A stretch of DNA of 64,000 nucleotides from Sphingomonas corticis (GCF_012035195.1 NZ_JAAVJH010000009.1:61343-125342), one strand, 5' to 3'. Numbered from the stretch's first letter, positions 15,803 to 26,773 are shown. Numbers and translations: made by a program. The notes: generated by a model not told the origin, from the sequence alone.

Positions 15803-18001
15803 TCAGGCGACGCGGTCGGCGTCGGATGGGGTGGCGGTGTCAGCGGCCCGGCGCCGCGCGGAGGGCGGGGCGGCGGGCTGCTGCTGCTGGGGCGCCTGCT
15901 GCTGCGGGCGCTGGTTGGACGTGCCGGTGCCGGCCGCGTCGCTGCCGGGCTGGTGCAGCCGCACGCCGCTCTTCTCCGCCAGCTCGGCCAGCTTGGGCGC
16001 GGCCTCGGCCAGCAGCTGGCGCGTCTGCGCGTGCTCGGCGGTGATCTGCACCTGCACCGTGTCGCCGTCGCGCTTCAGCGAGACGTCGACGGTGCCCAGC
16101 GCGTCGGGCACCAGGCGGATCGACAGGTCGTCGCGGGTCGCGCGGCTCTCCGCCACCATCTCGCGGAACGCCTCGATCCGCTCGACCAGCCGCGTCGGCC
16201 AGTGCGCGTCGCGCAGGTCGAGCGGCGCGGGTGGAGCCATCGCGGTCGGGGCGGCGGGGGCGAGCTGGACCGGCGCCGCCGGCGCGGCGACGGGCTGCGA
16301 CGGAGCCTCGGCGGAGACGGCGCGGTGGATCGCCTGCGCGAAGGTGCGCGCCGCGATCTCGACGCGCGGGGCGACGGGAGCGGGTGTCGGCGCGGTCGCG
16401 GGCGCCGCGACGGCGGAGCGCCGCTCCGCCGCGTGCGGCTCCACGGTTTCCGGCGGCGCGGGCTCGGCATCGGCGATGGCGACCGAAGGCACGACACGCG
16501 TGCCGGCGGCGGGGCGCGGCGCGGAGGCGGTGGCAAGGGACGGCGCCGGGAGAGGCGCGGGAGCCGTCGCGACCGGACCGGCCGGAGCGGGAGTCGCCGG
16601 GACAGCCGTCACCGGGACAGCCGCCACCGGGACAGGCGCCACCGGCGCGGGAACGATCGGCACGGGAGCGGACAGCGCGATCGTCGCGGCGACCGTCGGC
16701 ATCGGCGTGGCTGCGACCGGCAGCGGCGGGGTCGGCAAGGCCGCGGCGCCCGTCGACGGCGGGAGCGGGGCGTCCGCGGCCTCCCGCTTGGGCGCATCCG
16801 CGCGTGTCCGCTCGCGGCTCGCCGTCATGGCGGGCTGCGTCGGCACGCCGGACCACGACGCCGCCGCGGGGGCGGGGGCGGGGGTCGGCTGGGTCGCCGG
16901 CCGGTTCGTGCCGGGGACGGCACCGGGTGCGGCCGCGGCACGATCCGTCATCGCGGCCGTGGCCTCGTTGCCGGGCGCGGGCGGAGACCCCTCGCTCCGA
17001 CCCGATGCGGGGCGTGGCCCCGCCGGCAGGGTTTCGAAGGGCAGGGTCTGGGCCGGTGCGGCGGCCGCAGGAGCCTCCCGGTCCGGCGCAACGGATACCG
17101 GCACGGGCGGGGACGGCACGACCGCCGCTGAAACCGCGACGGGCATGGGGGGCAGCGTCGATACCTCCGCCACGGCGACTGGCGCGGGTCCGGCCGGCTG
17201 CTCCTTCGTCGCGGGTGTGGCGGGGGCATCGGGCAGCGCGGCGACCGGCTGGGCGGCGGGAAGCGAGCGCGCGATCATCGCCGCGCGCAACTCGGCGCGC
17301 CTGGCCGCGCGCGCGGAAGGCGTGGGGGCGGGGGTCGCGGCTGCGGCGTCCTCGCCCGCCGGCACCGTGCCGTCCGGCAGGACGGGCGCGGGCGAAGGAG
17401 GCGGGTCGACCGGCTGGAGAAGCGAGGCGGCGAGCGGCGCGGGCAGCGGAGCGCGGCCGGTCGGCGTCGCGGCAGGCAGCGTCGCGGCAGGCAGCGCCGT
17501 CGCAGGCAGCGTCGCGGCGGGCAGCGGGTTGCCCGGCAGGGTCGTGGCGGGCAGCGTGATGGTCGGCGCGGACCCGGGCGCCGCGACGACCTCGGGCAGG
17601 CTGGCGGCGAGCCACGACAGCGGATCGTCCCCGGCCGGCCCGGCATCCGGCAAGGCCTTGCCGCTGGTGGCGCCATCCTGCCGCGCGACGGTGCCGGTCA
17701 CGATCGAGAGCGCGGGCGGGGTGGCGGCCGGGAACTGACCCGGCATCGGATCGGGCATGGCGGCGAGGTCGAGGAACGAGGCGACCGGCGCGCCTTCCGC
17801 ACCCGTCCGGAACCCGCTCGCCGCCGTGGTGCCCTCCGCACCCGGCACACCCGGCTGAAGCAGGCCGGGCAGCGCGACGGCGACCGCGGCAGGCGCGCCG
17901 GCAGACGGCATGCCGGGCGCGGTCAACGCGCTGGTGACGGACAAAGCGGCAATGTTGGTCACGGGGTAGGTTCGCCTCGCCGGTTGATACCGGCGGACCA
18001 T
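15803..18001 (-). CDS. fliK: Flagellar hook-length control protein FliK
   Basis: 732 aa. The ATG at 18001 overlaps the fliJ stop by one base (TGATG) and is preferred; a GTG at 17962 is also possible. FliK is the secreted ruler that sets hook length and triggers the FlhB switch. Most of the protein (to about 600) is Pro/Ala/Thr/Val-rich low complexity with many PAAT-like runs, consistent with an extended ruler. The C-terminal FliK domain is recognised by LSIRLVPDALGTVDVSLKRD and VQITAEHAQTRQLLAEAAPK, followed by a Gln-rich tail. It is roughly twice the enterobacterial length. Confidence 0.9.
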   Translation of the reverse strand: MVRRYQPARRTYPVTNIAALSVTSALTAPGMPSAGAPAAVAVALPGLLQPGVPGAEGTTAASGFRTGAEGAPVASFLDLAAMPDPMPGQFPAATPPALSIVTGTVARQDGATSGKALPDAGPAGDDPLSWLAASLPEVVAAPGSAPTITLPATTLPGNPLPAATLPATALPAATLPAATPTGRAPLPAPLAASLLQPVDPPPSPAPVLPDGTVPAGEDAAAATPAPTPSARAARRAELRAAMIARSLPAAQPVAALPDAPATPATKEQPAGPAPVAVAEVSTLPPMPVAVSAAVVPSPPVPVSVAPDREAPAAAAPAQTLPFETLPAGPRPASGRSEGSPPAPGNEATAAMTDRAAAAPGAVPGTNRPATQPTPAPAPAAASWSGVPTQPAMTASRERTRADAPKREAADAPLPPSTGAAALPTPPLPVAATPMPTVAATIALSAPVPIVPAPVAPVPVAAVPVTAVPATPAPAGPVATAPAPLPAPSLATASAPRPAAGTRVVPSVAIADAEPAPPETVEPHAAERRSAVAAPATAPTPAPVAPRVEIAARTFAQAIHRAVSAEAPSQPVAAPAAPVQLAPAAPTAMAPPAPLDLRDAHWPTRLVERIEAFREMVAESRATRDDLSIRLVPDALGTVDVSLKRDGDTVQVQITAEHAQTRQLLAEAAPKLAELAEKSGVRLHQPGSDAAGTGTSNQRPQQQAPQQQQPAAPPSARRRAADTATPSDADRVA

Positions 18002-18423
18002 CAGCAAGGATCGTGCCGAACCTTCCGAGCGGTCGCCGGCGCGTCCTGCATCGCGCGGATCTCCGCCGCGATTTCCGCCGTGGCGGCGCGCGCCATCAGC
18101 TTCTCGACCGCGCTCTGGTCGCGCATCGCGCCCTTGGTCGCCTCCGCGGTGCGGTCCGCGGCGGCCTGGGCCGTGCGGACGCGGTTGGCGGCGGCGTCGG
18201 CGGAACGGTGCAGCCGATCGCGGTAATGCGCCGCCGCGGCCAGCGCGGTCGCGTCGAAGCGCTCGGGCGTGGGGCCGACAGCGGCGGCCAGCCGCCCGAT
18301 CCGCTCGGCCAGCGCGGCCTCGCTCGCCAGTCCGTCGCGCGCGCGCGCCTCCTCCGCCCGGGCGAGGCCCAGCTGGAGCGTGCGGACGCGGTGCAGCCGC
18401 GCCAGGCGCTTGGGGTCAGTCAC
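18001..18423 (-). CDS. fliJ: Flagellar export chaperone FliJ-like protein
   Basis: 140 aa from a GTG that overlaps the fliI end by 8 bases. FliJ binds the FliI ATPase ring and FlhA. The protein is almost wholly helical, Ala/Arg/Glu-rich and predicted coiled coil (RLHRVRTLQLGLARAEEARA to the end), matching the FliJ pattern, although sequence conservation in this family is weak. The identification rests mainly on its position between fliI and fliK and its size. It has one cysteine at the extreme C-terminus. Confidence 0.8.
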   Translation of the reverse strand: MTDPKRLARLHRVRTLQLGLARAEEARARDGLASEAALAERIGRLAAAVGPTPERFDATALAAAAHYRDRLHRSADAAANRVRTAQAAADRTAEATKGAMRDQSAVEKLMARAATAEIAAEIRAMQDAPATARKVRHDPC

Positions 18424-19732
18424 CGAAGACGCCGATCAGCTCGGCGGCGGCCTCGTCCAGTGCGACGCTCTGGTGCGTGTCCTGCCGCACATATTCGATG
18501 ATCGCCGGGTGATAGGCGATGGCATCGTCGATCCGCGCGTCGCTGCCGCTGCGATAGGCGCCCATCAGCACCAGGTCGCGGTTCTCCTCGTAGGTGGCGA
18601 GATGGCGGCGCAGCGCGCGCGCGGCGCGCTGGTGCTCCACCGGCACGATGTCGTTCATGACGCGGCTGACCGACTTCGACACGTCGATCGCGGGATAGAC
18701 CGCCTGCTCGGCCAGCGCGCGGGACAGCACGATGTGCCCGTCCAGAATCGATCGTGCCGAATCGACCACGGGGTCGTTGCCGTCGTCGCCGTCGGCCAGC
18801 ACGGTGTAGATCGCGGTGATCGAGCCGCCGCTGTGCACGTCGGTGCCCGCGCGCTCGATCAGGTTCGGCAGCATCGCGATGGCGGACGGGGGGTAGCCGC
18901 GCGCGGAGGCGGGCTCGCCCAGCGCCAGCCCGATCTCGCGCCCCGCATGCGCCACGCGCGTCAGCGAATCGATGATGAGCAGCACCTTCCTGCCCTCGTC
19001 GCGGAAGGCCTCCGCGATCGCGGTGGCGCGCAGTGCACCGCGGATGCGCAGCACCGGCGAATGGTTCGCGGGCACGGCCACCACCACCGATCGCGCGCGC
19101 GCCTCGCCCGCGACCTTGGTCTCGAGGAAATCGGCGACCTCGCGGCTGCGCTCGCCGATCAGGCCGATGACGATCACGTCCGCGGCGGCCGCCTTCACCA
19201 TCATGCCCAGCAGCACGGACTTGCCGACGCCGGACCCGGCCATGATGCCGACGCGCTGGCCCTGGCCCACCGTCAGCAGGCCGTTGATCGCGCGCACGCC
19301 GACGTCCAGCGGGGCGAGCACGCGCCCGCGGTCCAGCGGCGACTGCATCCGCCCGGCGAGCGGCCAGCGGCCCGCGCCGCGGATCGGGCCCAGCCCGTCG
19401 ATGGGCGCCCCCGCGCCGTCGACCACACGGCCCAGCATCGCCGCGCCCACCTCCGCCTCGCCCGGCTCGCCGAGCGGGCGGACGGGGGCGTGCGGCAGCA
19501 GCGCGGCGGGGCCGCCCAGGTTCATCATCAGCGTGCGGCCGTTGCGGAAGCCGATCACCTCCGCCTCCACCTGGTCGCCCACCGAGCATACGGTGCCGAC
19601 CGGCAGCGTCAGGCCGACCGCCTCCATCAGCAGCCCGTCGTACGAGGCGAGACGGCCCGACACGCGCGGACGCGGCCGGAAGGCGGTGGTCTCCAGCGTG
19701 TGCAGGTAATCCTGCGCGAAGCGGTTCAGCAT
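18416..19732 (-). CDS. fliI: Flagellum-specific ATPase FliI
   Basis: 438 aa. FliI is the hexameric ATPase that powers or primes flagellar protein export. Walker A is GSGVGKSVLLGMM, and the acidic Walker B strand is KVLLIIDSLTRVAHAGREIG. GLIGERSREVADFLE and ARGYPPSAIAMLPNLIERAG are diagnostic for FliI over the F1 beta subunit. The ATG at 19732 overlaps the end of fliH by 7 bases. A much longer upstream frame exists but runs antiparallel through fliH and is not used. Confidence 0.96.
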   Translation of the reverse strand: MLNRFAQDYLHTLETTAFRPRPRVSGRLASYDGLLMEAVGLTLPVGTVCSVGDQVEAEVIGFRNGRTLMMNLGGPAALLPHAPVRPLGEPGEAEVGAAMLGRVVDGAGAPIDGLGPIRGAGRWPLAGRMQSPLDRGRVLAPLDVGVRAINGLLTVGQGQRVGIMAGSGVGKSVLLGMMVKAAAADVIVIGLIGERSREVADFLETKVAGEARARSVVVAVPANHSPVLRIRGALRATAIAEAFRDEGRKVLLIIDSLTRVAHAGREIGLALGEPASARGYPPSAIAMLPNLIERAGTDVHSGGSITAIYTVLADGDDGNDPVVDSARSILDGHIVLSRALAEQAVYPAIDVSKSVSRVMNDIVPVEHQRAARALRRHLATYEENRDLVLMGAYRSGSDARIDDAIAYHPAIIEYVRQDTHQSVALDEAAAELIGVFGD

Positions 19733-20502
19733 GCCGGCAGCGCGGCGCGCTCGATCGCGGCTTCCAGCTGCTCCAGCCACATCGCCGGCCCGTCCTCGAC
19801 GATGGTCGAGGCGGCCTCCATCACGAAGCTGCCCCGCGCCACCGCGGCGTCGCCGACCGGAAAGACGGTGGCGGGCAGCCGGCCGTCCAGCAGCGCGACA
19901 TCGTCGGGATGGACGCGCAGCATCGCCGATTCGCTGGCGTCCGCCAGGCAGTCGGTCGCCGCCTCGACGCGCGCGGCCAGCAACTCGCCCGACACGCCCG
20001 CCTCCCCGACGATGCGAGTCACCAGCGACAGAACCGTGCGGCGCAGCTGCTCGGCCAGCAGCGCGCGATCCACCGCGCCGCCGCCCACCGATGCGGCGAC
20101 GCCGGCCAGCAGCGCGTCGTCGCGCGCCGCCGTCTCCTCGATCGCGGCGACCGCGGCGGCGTAGCCCTCGTCGTAGCCGGCCGCGCGCGCGGCCTCGACG
20201 GGATCGGGCGCCGGCTCCCGGCACGCCTCCAGCGGATCCCATCCCTCCGTCGGGTTCGCCTCGCGATCCTGCGGGTGGAAATGGCGCGGGCGCGGCATGC
20301 CGCCGCTCGCGCCGAACGCTTCCTCGATCCGCGCGATCAGGTCCGCCGGGCTGAAGCCGGCGACCGGCGCCTGCGCGCGGCGTTCCTCCAGCGCGGCCTC
20401 CGCGGCGGCGTCGCGCCGCGCGGGGAAGCCGACGACGAAGCCGCCGTCGCGACGGTCGTCTCCCGGCAGGCCGAACGCGCCCTGCGACATGGCGTCAGAC
20501 AT
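19726..20502 (-). CDS. fliH: Flagellar export ATPase regulator FliH
   Basis: 258 aa. FliH binds FliI as a dimer and docks it to the C-ring. The N-terminal half is poorly conserved and contains RHFHPQDREANPTEGWDPLE; the C-terminal half (about 120-258) has the helical stalk-like segment (ARAAGYDEGYAAAVAAIEE) and the V1/F-type E-subunit-like fold with LLAARVEAATDCLADAS and RVHPDDVALLDGRL. Position between fliG and fliI supports the call. Its start overlaps the fliG end by 8 bases. Confidence 0.9.
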   Translation of the reverse strand: MSDAMSQGAFGLPGDDRRDGGFVVGFPARRDAAAEAALEERRAQAPVAGFSPADLIARIEEAFGASGGMPRPRHFHPQDREANPTEGWDPLEACREPAPDPVEAARAAGYDEGYAAAVAAIEETAARDDALLAGVAASVGGGAVDRALLAEQLRRTVLSLVTRIVGEAGVSGELLAARVEAATDCLADASESAMLRVHPDDVALLDGRLPATVFPVGDAAVARGSFVMEAASTIVEDGPAMWLEQLEAAIERAALPAC

Positions 20503-21517
20503 AATCGTCCTCGCCCCCGCCCATCTGGATCGTGCCGTCCTTCGCCAGGTTGCGCGCGATCTGGATCATGGCCTTCTGCGCGTCCAGCACCTCGGACAGC
20601 TTCATCGGCCCGCGCGCCTCCATGTCGTCGCGGATGCCGTCCGCGGCGCGCGCGGACATGCTGCCCAGGATGCGGTTGCGCGCCGCCTCGTCGCAGCCCT
20701 TCAACGCGCGGGTCAGGATGTCGCCGTCGACGTTGCGGATCAGCGTGGACAGGTTCTTGTCGTCCAGTTCCAGCAGGTTCTCGAAGACGAACATCGCCTC
20801 CTCGATCGCCTTCGCCACGTCCTTGTCCATCTTGAACAGCTTGGGCATCACGCGCAGCTCGGTCGCCTTGCGCGCGCCCTGCAGCAGCTTCGCCGCCTCG
20901 CGCGTGCCGCCCAGCTGAACGCCCGCGGCGGTCGGCGCACGCGTCGCGCTGCGCCGCTGGATCATCTGGCGTAGCGTCTCCACCGCCTCCGGCGTGATCG
21001 GCCCCAGCTTGGCGATGCGGTGCAGGATGTCGGGCTGCGACGCCTCGGGCAGCAGCTCCAGCACCTGGCTGCCCACCGCCGGATCCAGGTTCGCGATCAG
21101 CACGGCGGCGATCTGCGGATGCTCCTTGTTCAGCATCTGCGCGATCTCCTTGGCATCGAGCCACTCGAGCATCTCGATCTCGCACACCGCCTCGGTTGGC
21201 GTGATGCGGGCGAGCACGCTTTCCGCCTTCTCCGGACCCAGCGCGCGGTTCATCACCGTCGTCACGTGCGGGCGCGGGTCGAAGGTGATGCCGGTGCGCT
21301 CGCGCGCGCGGCCGACGAAATCGTCCAGCACGCTGCCGACCTCCTCCTCGCTCACGTCGGCGACGTCGAACATGGCGGCGCCCAGCTTGCGCACCTCCTC
21401 GGGATCCAGCTTCTGCAGGATGGCCGTGGCCTCGTCCTCGCCGACCAGCATCATCAGCACCGCGGCGCGCTCGACGCCGGTGAAGTGACGGGGGGCGGCG
21501 GCAGTCGCGGCGGTCAC
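20495..21517 (-). CDS. fliG: Flagellar motor switch protein FliG
   Basis: 340 aa from a GTG whose GTGA overlaps the fliF stop. FliG sits on the MS-ring and contacts the stator, generating torque. The N-terminal domain starts with FTGVERAAVLMMLVGEDEA; the middle contains the EHPQIAAVLIANLDP motif (EHPQ, typical of FliG), and the C-terminal torque domain carries FVFENLLELDDKNLSTLIRN followed by ILTRALKG. Charged residues of the torque helix (DDKNL, R, D) are kept. It ends with GGGEDDYV, a common alphaproteobacterial tail. Confidence 0.97.
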   Translation of the reverse strand: MTAATAAAPRHFTGVERAAVLMMLVGEDEATAILQKLDPEEVRKLGAAMFDVADVSEEEVGSVLDDFVGRARERTGITFDPRPHVTTVMNRALGPEKAESVLARITPTEAVCEIEMLEWLDAKEIAQMLNKEHPQIAAVLIANLDPAVGSQVLELLPEASQPDILHRIAKLGPITPEAVETLRQMIQRRSATRAPTAAGVQLGGTREAAKLLQGARKATELRVMPKLFKMDKDVAKAIEEAMFVFENLLELDDKNLSTLIRNVDGDILTRALKGCDEAARNRILGSMSARAADGIRDDMEARGPMKLSEVLDAQKAMIQIARNLAKDGTIQMGGGEDDYV

Positions 21518-23232
21518 GACTTGTCGTCCGCGGCGATCATGTCGCGCACGGCAAGCGCGGCGCGCGCCGGATTGTCGCGGGTGAAGCCGCGCACCGCGCC
21601 GACCCGTCCTTCGAAGCTGCTGCTGGTCTCGATCTGGTCGAGCGCCACCGGATCGGCGACGGTGATGCCCGCGGGCAGCGGGCCCGCGCCGCCGGCCGGC
21701 GCCGCCGTCCCCATCGGCAGCGCCTCGGCGGCGCCGGCGGTCGCGGCGGGCGCGACGGCGTCCTCCCGCTTCTTCATCAGCGCCTTGGCGAGCGGGCGCA
21801 CGCCGAGCAGCAGGACGAGGAGCGCGATGACGATCGCGGTCGCGTTGCGCGCCAGGACGGGCAGCCACGCATTGTCATACCATGCCGGGCCGTCCGCCGC
21901 GGCGCCCGCGGCGTCGGCGAACTTGCGGCTGATGACGGTGACGTTGTCGTTGCGCGCCTGGTCGAACCCGACCGCGCTCTTCACCAGATCGCTGATCTGG
22001 TTGATCTCCATCGCGGTGCGCCGGCCCTTGTCGGGGTCGCGCAGCAGCACGGCGACAGACAGCCGGCGCACGCCGCCGGGCGCGTTGCGCGTGACGGACA
22101 CTTCCTTGTTGAGGTCGTAGGAGCGCGCGAACTGGTCCGACTGCTTGTTGGCGTCGGGCGCGGGGCCGCCGGCGACGGGCTGCGGCGTCGGCACGCCGGG
22201 GTTGCCGGTGGCGGGCTGCGGCGTCGACAGCTGGCTGGCGGGGGGCGGTGTGTTGCTCAGCGCGCCGGGAATGCCGCCGGGGGTCTGCTGCCCGCCGGCC
22301 ATGTTGCCGGTCCAGTTGCCGGTCTCGGCGCGCAGGCGGCCGTCCTTGTCGAAGCTCTCGCGCGTGGCGCTGGTCTCGTCCAGATTGACGTCGGCCTGCA
22401 CCTCGGCGGTGAAATTGCCCGCGCCGACCAGCGGCGTCAGCAGCTGGATCAGCTGTTGCCGGTACTTGTCCTCCACCTGACGCTGGAAGCGGATGCGGGT
22501 CTCCGACCCGTCGGTGTTCGCGCCGTCCTTGCTGAGCAGCCCGCCGAGCTGGTCGACCACGGTCACCGCGTCGGGCTTCATGCCGGGCACGCTGCTGGCG
22601 ACCAGGTTGACGATCGAGGCGACCTGCGCGTCGCTCAGCGCGCGTCCCGCCTGCAGCTTCAGCACCACGGAAGCGGACGGCTGCGCATTGTCGCGCAGGA
22701 ACACGCTGGCCTCGGGCGTGGCGAGATGCACGCGCGCCTCTGCCACCGCGTCGATCTCCTGGATCGATCGCGCCAGCTCGGTCTCGCGCGCCTGGCGCAG
22801 GCGCTCGCCCTCCACCGCGCGGCTGACGCCCATCGGCAGCTGGTCGAGGATCGCGTAGCCGCCCGGCGCGGCCTTGGGCAGGCCCTGCCCGGCGAGCAGC
22901 AGCCGCGCGCGGGAGTAATCCTCCTCCGCCACGGTCAGCGCGCCCGACGAATCGTCGATGTGGCTGTCGATGTTGCCGGCGGACAGCGCCTGCGTCACCG
23001 CCGCCTTGTCGGCATCGGCGAGACCGGAGAACAGCGTCTTCTGCGGCGGTGCCGACAGCGCGGACCAGGCGAGCGCCGCGGCGCCGACCAGGCCGACCAT
23101 CAGCGCCATCGGCCCGGCGCGGCGCACCGCGGGCTGGGCGAGGACGCCCTGGATCTGCTTCAGCGGGTTGGCGAACCGCTCCGGCACCAGCGGTGAGGGG
23201 GCGGGGTTCATGGGGGCGAGGGCGTTGCTCAT
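21514..23232 (-). CDS. fliF: Flagellar MS-ring protein FliF
   Basis: 572 aa, the usual length. FliF builds the MS-ring in the inner membrane. The first membrane helix is at about 40-60 (GPMALMVGLVGAAALAWSAL) and the second at about 465-485 (VLARNATAIVIALLVLLLGV). The periplasmic ring-building motifs include LPMGVSRAVEGERLRQARET and the SVVLKLQAGRALSDAQVASI stretch. The C-terminal FliG-binding tail ends in RDMIAADDKS. Located between fliE and fliG, overlapping fliG by 4 bases. Confidence 0.97.
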   Translation of the reverse strand: MSNALAPMNPAPSPLVPERFANPLKQIQGVLAQPAVRRAGPMALMVGLVGAAALAWSALSAPPQKTLFSGLADADKAAVTQALSAGNIDSHIDDSSGALTVAEEDYSRARLLLAGQGLPKAAPGGYAILDQLPMGVSRAVEGERLRQARETELARSIQEIDAVAEARVHLATPEASVFLRDNAQPSASVVLKLQAGRALSDAQVASIVNLVASSVPGMKPDAVTVVDQLGGLLSKDGANTDGSETRIRFQRQVEDKYRQQLIQLLTPLVGAGNFTAEVQADVNLDETSATRESFDKDGRLRAETGNWTGNMAGGQQTPGGIPGALSNTPPPASQLSTPQPATGNPGVPTPQPVAGGPAPDANKQSDQFARSYDLNKEVSVTRNAPGGVRRLSVAVLLRDPDKGRRTAMEINQISDLVKSAVGFDQARNDNVTVISRKFADAAGAAADGPAWYDNAWLPVLARNATAIVIALLVLLLGVRPLAKALMKKREDAVAPAATAGAAEALPMGTAAPAGGAGPLPAGITVADPVALDQIETSSSFEGRVGAVRGFTRDNPARAALAVRDMIAADDKS

Positions 23233-23236
23233 CGCA

Positions 23237-23592
23237 TTACACCGGCATGCTCATGATGTCCTTGTAGGCGGACAGGATCTTGTTGCGGACCTGCAAGGTC
23301 GCCTCGAAGCCGACCGAGGCTTCCTGGCGGGCCAGCATCACCTTGGCGATGTCGATCGTCTCGCCGCGCTCATAGGCGTCGGACAGGGCGCTGGCGCGCT
23401 GCTGGCCGGCGTTCACCTTCTCCAGCGCGGTTTGCATCGTGTCGGCGAAGCTGGTGCCGCCCGCCTCCTTGGCCTCCACCGGCGCGGGCGTGCCCGCCGC
23501 GGCGTTGGCGCGGCCCAGCGCGGCGTTGCGCTCCAGGATCTGCTGGCGCAGCGCCATCACGCGGTCGATGCCGCCGACTCCGGCGATGCCGC

Positions 23593-23596
<4 letters not shown>
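23237..23596 (-). CDS. fliE: Flagellar rod-MS-ring junction protein FliE
   Basis: 119 aa. FliE links the MS-ring to the rod. Hallmark residues are GGTSFADTMQTALEKVNAGQ, then QRASALSDAYERGET and the C-terminal LQVRNKILSAYKDIMSMPV, all matching the family. The ATG overlaps the stop of the upstream sigma-54 regulator (ATGA), placing fliE in the same transcript and showing that the regulator begins the basal-body operon. It is separated from fliF by 4 bases. Confidence 0.96.
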
Positions 23597-24864
<1,268 letters not shown>

Positions 24865-24928
24865 GAGAGAATCCCCGTTAAGTGCGGGGACGGCAATGCG
24901 GCGCAAATGGTTAACGCCCGGTATAATC

Positions 24929-24944
24929 TGCCGGCAGCCGGCAA
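24929..24944. promoter_or_regulatory. TGCCGGCAGCCGGCAA motif, candidate activator site
   Basis: This 16-base motif in the flbD-like/fliC divergent gap differs at one base from 34722-34737 upstream of flgB. It contains an inverted CTGCCGGCAG core and a CGGCAA half-site; another CGGCAA lies at 24891-24896. I infer a binding site for the flagellar activator, perhaps for autoregulation, because no -24/-12 promoter is visible in this gap. Confidence 0.45.
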
Positions 24945-25036
24945 CATTTTTCCGGGCGCGCGAGCGCCTGACGCGCGCCCGTACGTGTGCCGCGCGCGGG
25001 GCCGCGCGAGGCGGCGGCGGGCCGAAAAAACATCGC

Positions 25037-25063
25037 TAAAGCCCCCGCGCCACCGGCCGTTTC
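25037..25063 (+). promoter_or_regulatory. Sigma-28 (FliA) promoter of fliC
   Basis: TAAAGCCC (25037-25044), 11 bases, then GCCGTTTC (25056-25063). Spacing equals the known FliA consensus (TAAAGTTT-N11-GCCGATAA), with TAAA and GCCG matched exactly. It leaves a leader of about 60 bases with GGAG before the flagellin ATG. Confidence 0.8.
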
Positions 25064-25132
25064 ATGCCTCCGACGGCTCGGCCCTTCGCTCGGGGGGGCA
25101 GCGTGAGGTCGTCGATCAGTGGAGACACCGAC

Positions 25133-26773
25133 ATGACTGTTATCGGAACCAACATCTCGGCGCTGCGGTCGGCGAACGCTTCGGCGTCCGCGTCCTCGTC
25201 GCTGTCGCAGGCGATGGAGCGCCTGTCGACCGGCAAGCGCATCAACTCGGCCAAGGACGACGCCGCCGGCCTCGCCATCGCCAGCCGCATGACCAGCCAG
25301 GTCAAGTCGATGGCCGTCGCGATCCGCAACGCCAACGACGGCATCTCGATGACGCAGACCGCCGAAGGCGCGCTGGGCGAAGTCACCAACATGCTGCAGC
25401 GCATGAAGGAACTGGCGACGCAGTCGGCCAACGGCACGCTGGGCTCGTCGGAGCGCAAGGCGCTGCAGGCGGAGACCAACCAGCTGCTCTCGCAGATCAA
25501 CGACATTTCGAAGACGACGAACTTCAACGGCCTCAACCTGCTCGACGGTTCGGTGAAGAACCTGAAGCTGCAGACCGGCACCAACGCCGGCGAGACCGTG
25601 GCGCTCAGCATGGACGCGATCTCGTCCGACAAGCTGGGCCTGTCCAACGCCAGCGGCCAGACCTCGGGCCGCATCACCGCCGACGCCGCCTTCGCGGTGG
25701 GGGGCATCACGCTGAACGGCATCAGCGGCTTCGCCGGCACCGGCACGGTCAACATCGCGTCGGCGGAGGACCTGGCCAAGGCGATCAACACGAACAGCGA
25801 CCGCACGGGCGTCGTCGCCACGGCGTCGAACAGCGTCACCACGGCGAAGCTGACGGATCCGATCGCCGCCGGCGCGATCAAGATCGGCGGCAAGTCGGTC
25901 GGCGCCGCCGCTTCTGCCGAGGACCTCGTCAGCCAGATCAACAACAACGACTTCGGCGTCACCGCGACGCTGAACGAAGACAAGTCGATCACGCTGTCGA
26001 ACACCACGGGTAAGGACATCGACCTGACGAACAGCGCCACCGCGACGGTGGGTACGGGCCAGGCCACCGCGATGAAGGGCTTCATCACCCTCAACAGCAA
26101 GGACGGGTCGAACTTCACCGTGGGCGGCACCAACCTGGGCGATGCCGGCCTGAACGTTTCCGACGGCGTCAGCATCTCAGGCACGGCGGTGACGGGCGCG
26201 GCATCGACCGACCTGTCGGGCGTCTCGATCAACGGGGTCGCCTTGGGAACAGTGACGGACGGCGGCGCCGCCGATGCGACCTCCACCGGCAACGCGATCC
26301 GCGACGCGATCAACGCTTTGTCCGAAAAGACCGGGGTGAAGGCTTCGGCCGCCGCGGGCGTCCTGACGCTGTATTCCACCAACGGTGGGCCGGTCCGACT
26401 GGAGGGCACCACGGCGAACGTCGCGAAGCTGGGCCTCAACGCGCAGGGCGGCATCGCCGGCATGCCGCAGAGCCTGGACATCTCGACCCAATCGTCCGCT
26501 TCGAGCGCGATGGCCAAGATCGACAAGGCGCTTGACTCGATCTCGGCGACCCGCGGCAATCTGGGCGCGGTGCAGAACCGCCTGGAGGTGACGGTCAACA
26601 ACCTGACCACCACCACCGCCAACCTGTCCGAGGCGAAGAGCCGCATCGAGGACGCGGACTTCTCCGCCGAATCGACTGCCCTCGCCAAGGCGCAGATCCT
26701 GAGCCAGGCGTCGACCGCGATGCTGGCGCAGGCCAACCAGTCGCAGCAGGGCGTGCTGAAGCTGCTCTCGTAA
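25133..26773 (+). CDS. fliC: Flagellin
   Basis: 546 aa. The ATG at 25133 starts [17 protein letters not shown], the classic flagellin N-terminus; GGAG is 9 bases upstream. D0/D1 helices occupy about 1-140 ([38 protein letters not shown]) and about 455-546 (RNLGAV-like [38 protein letters not shown]), ending in QGVLKLLS. The middle 300 residues are a Thr/Ser/Gly-rich variable domain exposed on the filament, larger than the roughly 270-residue alphaproteobacterial flagellins. It is the only flagellin in the window and is driven by a FliA promoter. A terminator follows at 26861. Confidence 0.97.
   Translation: MTVIGTNISALRSANASASASSSLSQAMERLSTGKRINSAKDDAAGLAIASRMTSQVKSMAVAIRNANDGISMTQTAEGALGEVTNMLQRMKELATQSANGTLGSSERKALQAETNQLLSQINDISKTTNFNGLNLLDGSVKNLKLQTGTNAGETVALSMDAISSDKLGLSNASGQTSGRITADAAFAVGGITLNGISGFAGTGTVNIASAEDLAKAINTNSDRTGVVATASNSVTTAKLTDPIAAGAIKIGGKSVGAAASAEDLVSQINNNDFGVTATLNEDKSITLSNTTGKDIDLTNSATATVGTGQATAMKGFITLNSKDGSNFTVGGTNLGDAGLNVSDGVSISGTAVTGAASTDLSGVSINGVALGTVTDGGAADATSTGNAIRDAINALSEKTGVKASAAAGVLTLYSTNGGPVRLEGTTANVAKLGLNAQGGIAGMPQSLDISTQSSASSAMAKIDKALDSISATRGNLGAVQNRLEVTVNNLTTTTANLSEAKSRIEDADFSAESTALAKAQILSQASTAMLAQANQSQQGVLKLLS

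Noticed and set aside
15381..17738. A 785-codon open frame on the + strand opposite fliK
   Set aside because: High-GC, low-complexity FliK coding sequence leaves the opposite frames open. The translation is Gly/Ala/Arg-rich with no conserved motif, while the minus strand shows the FliK C-terminal domain.
24922..24927. TATAAT resembling a sigma-70 -10 box upstream of fliC
   Set aside because: No acceptable -35 at 16-18 bases upstream, and it lies far from the FliA promoter that fits fliC. It overlaps the side of the candidate activator motif.
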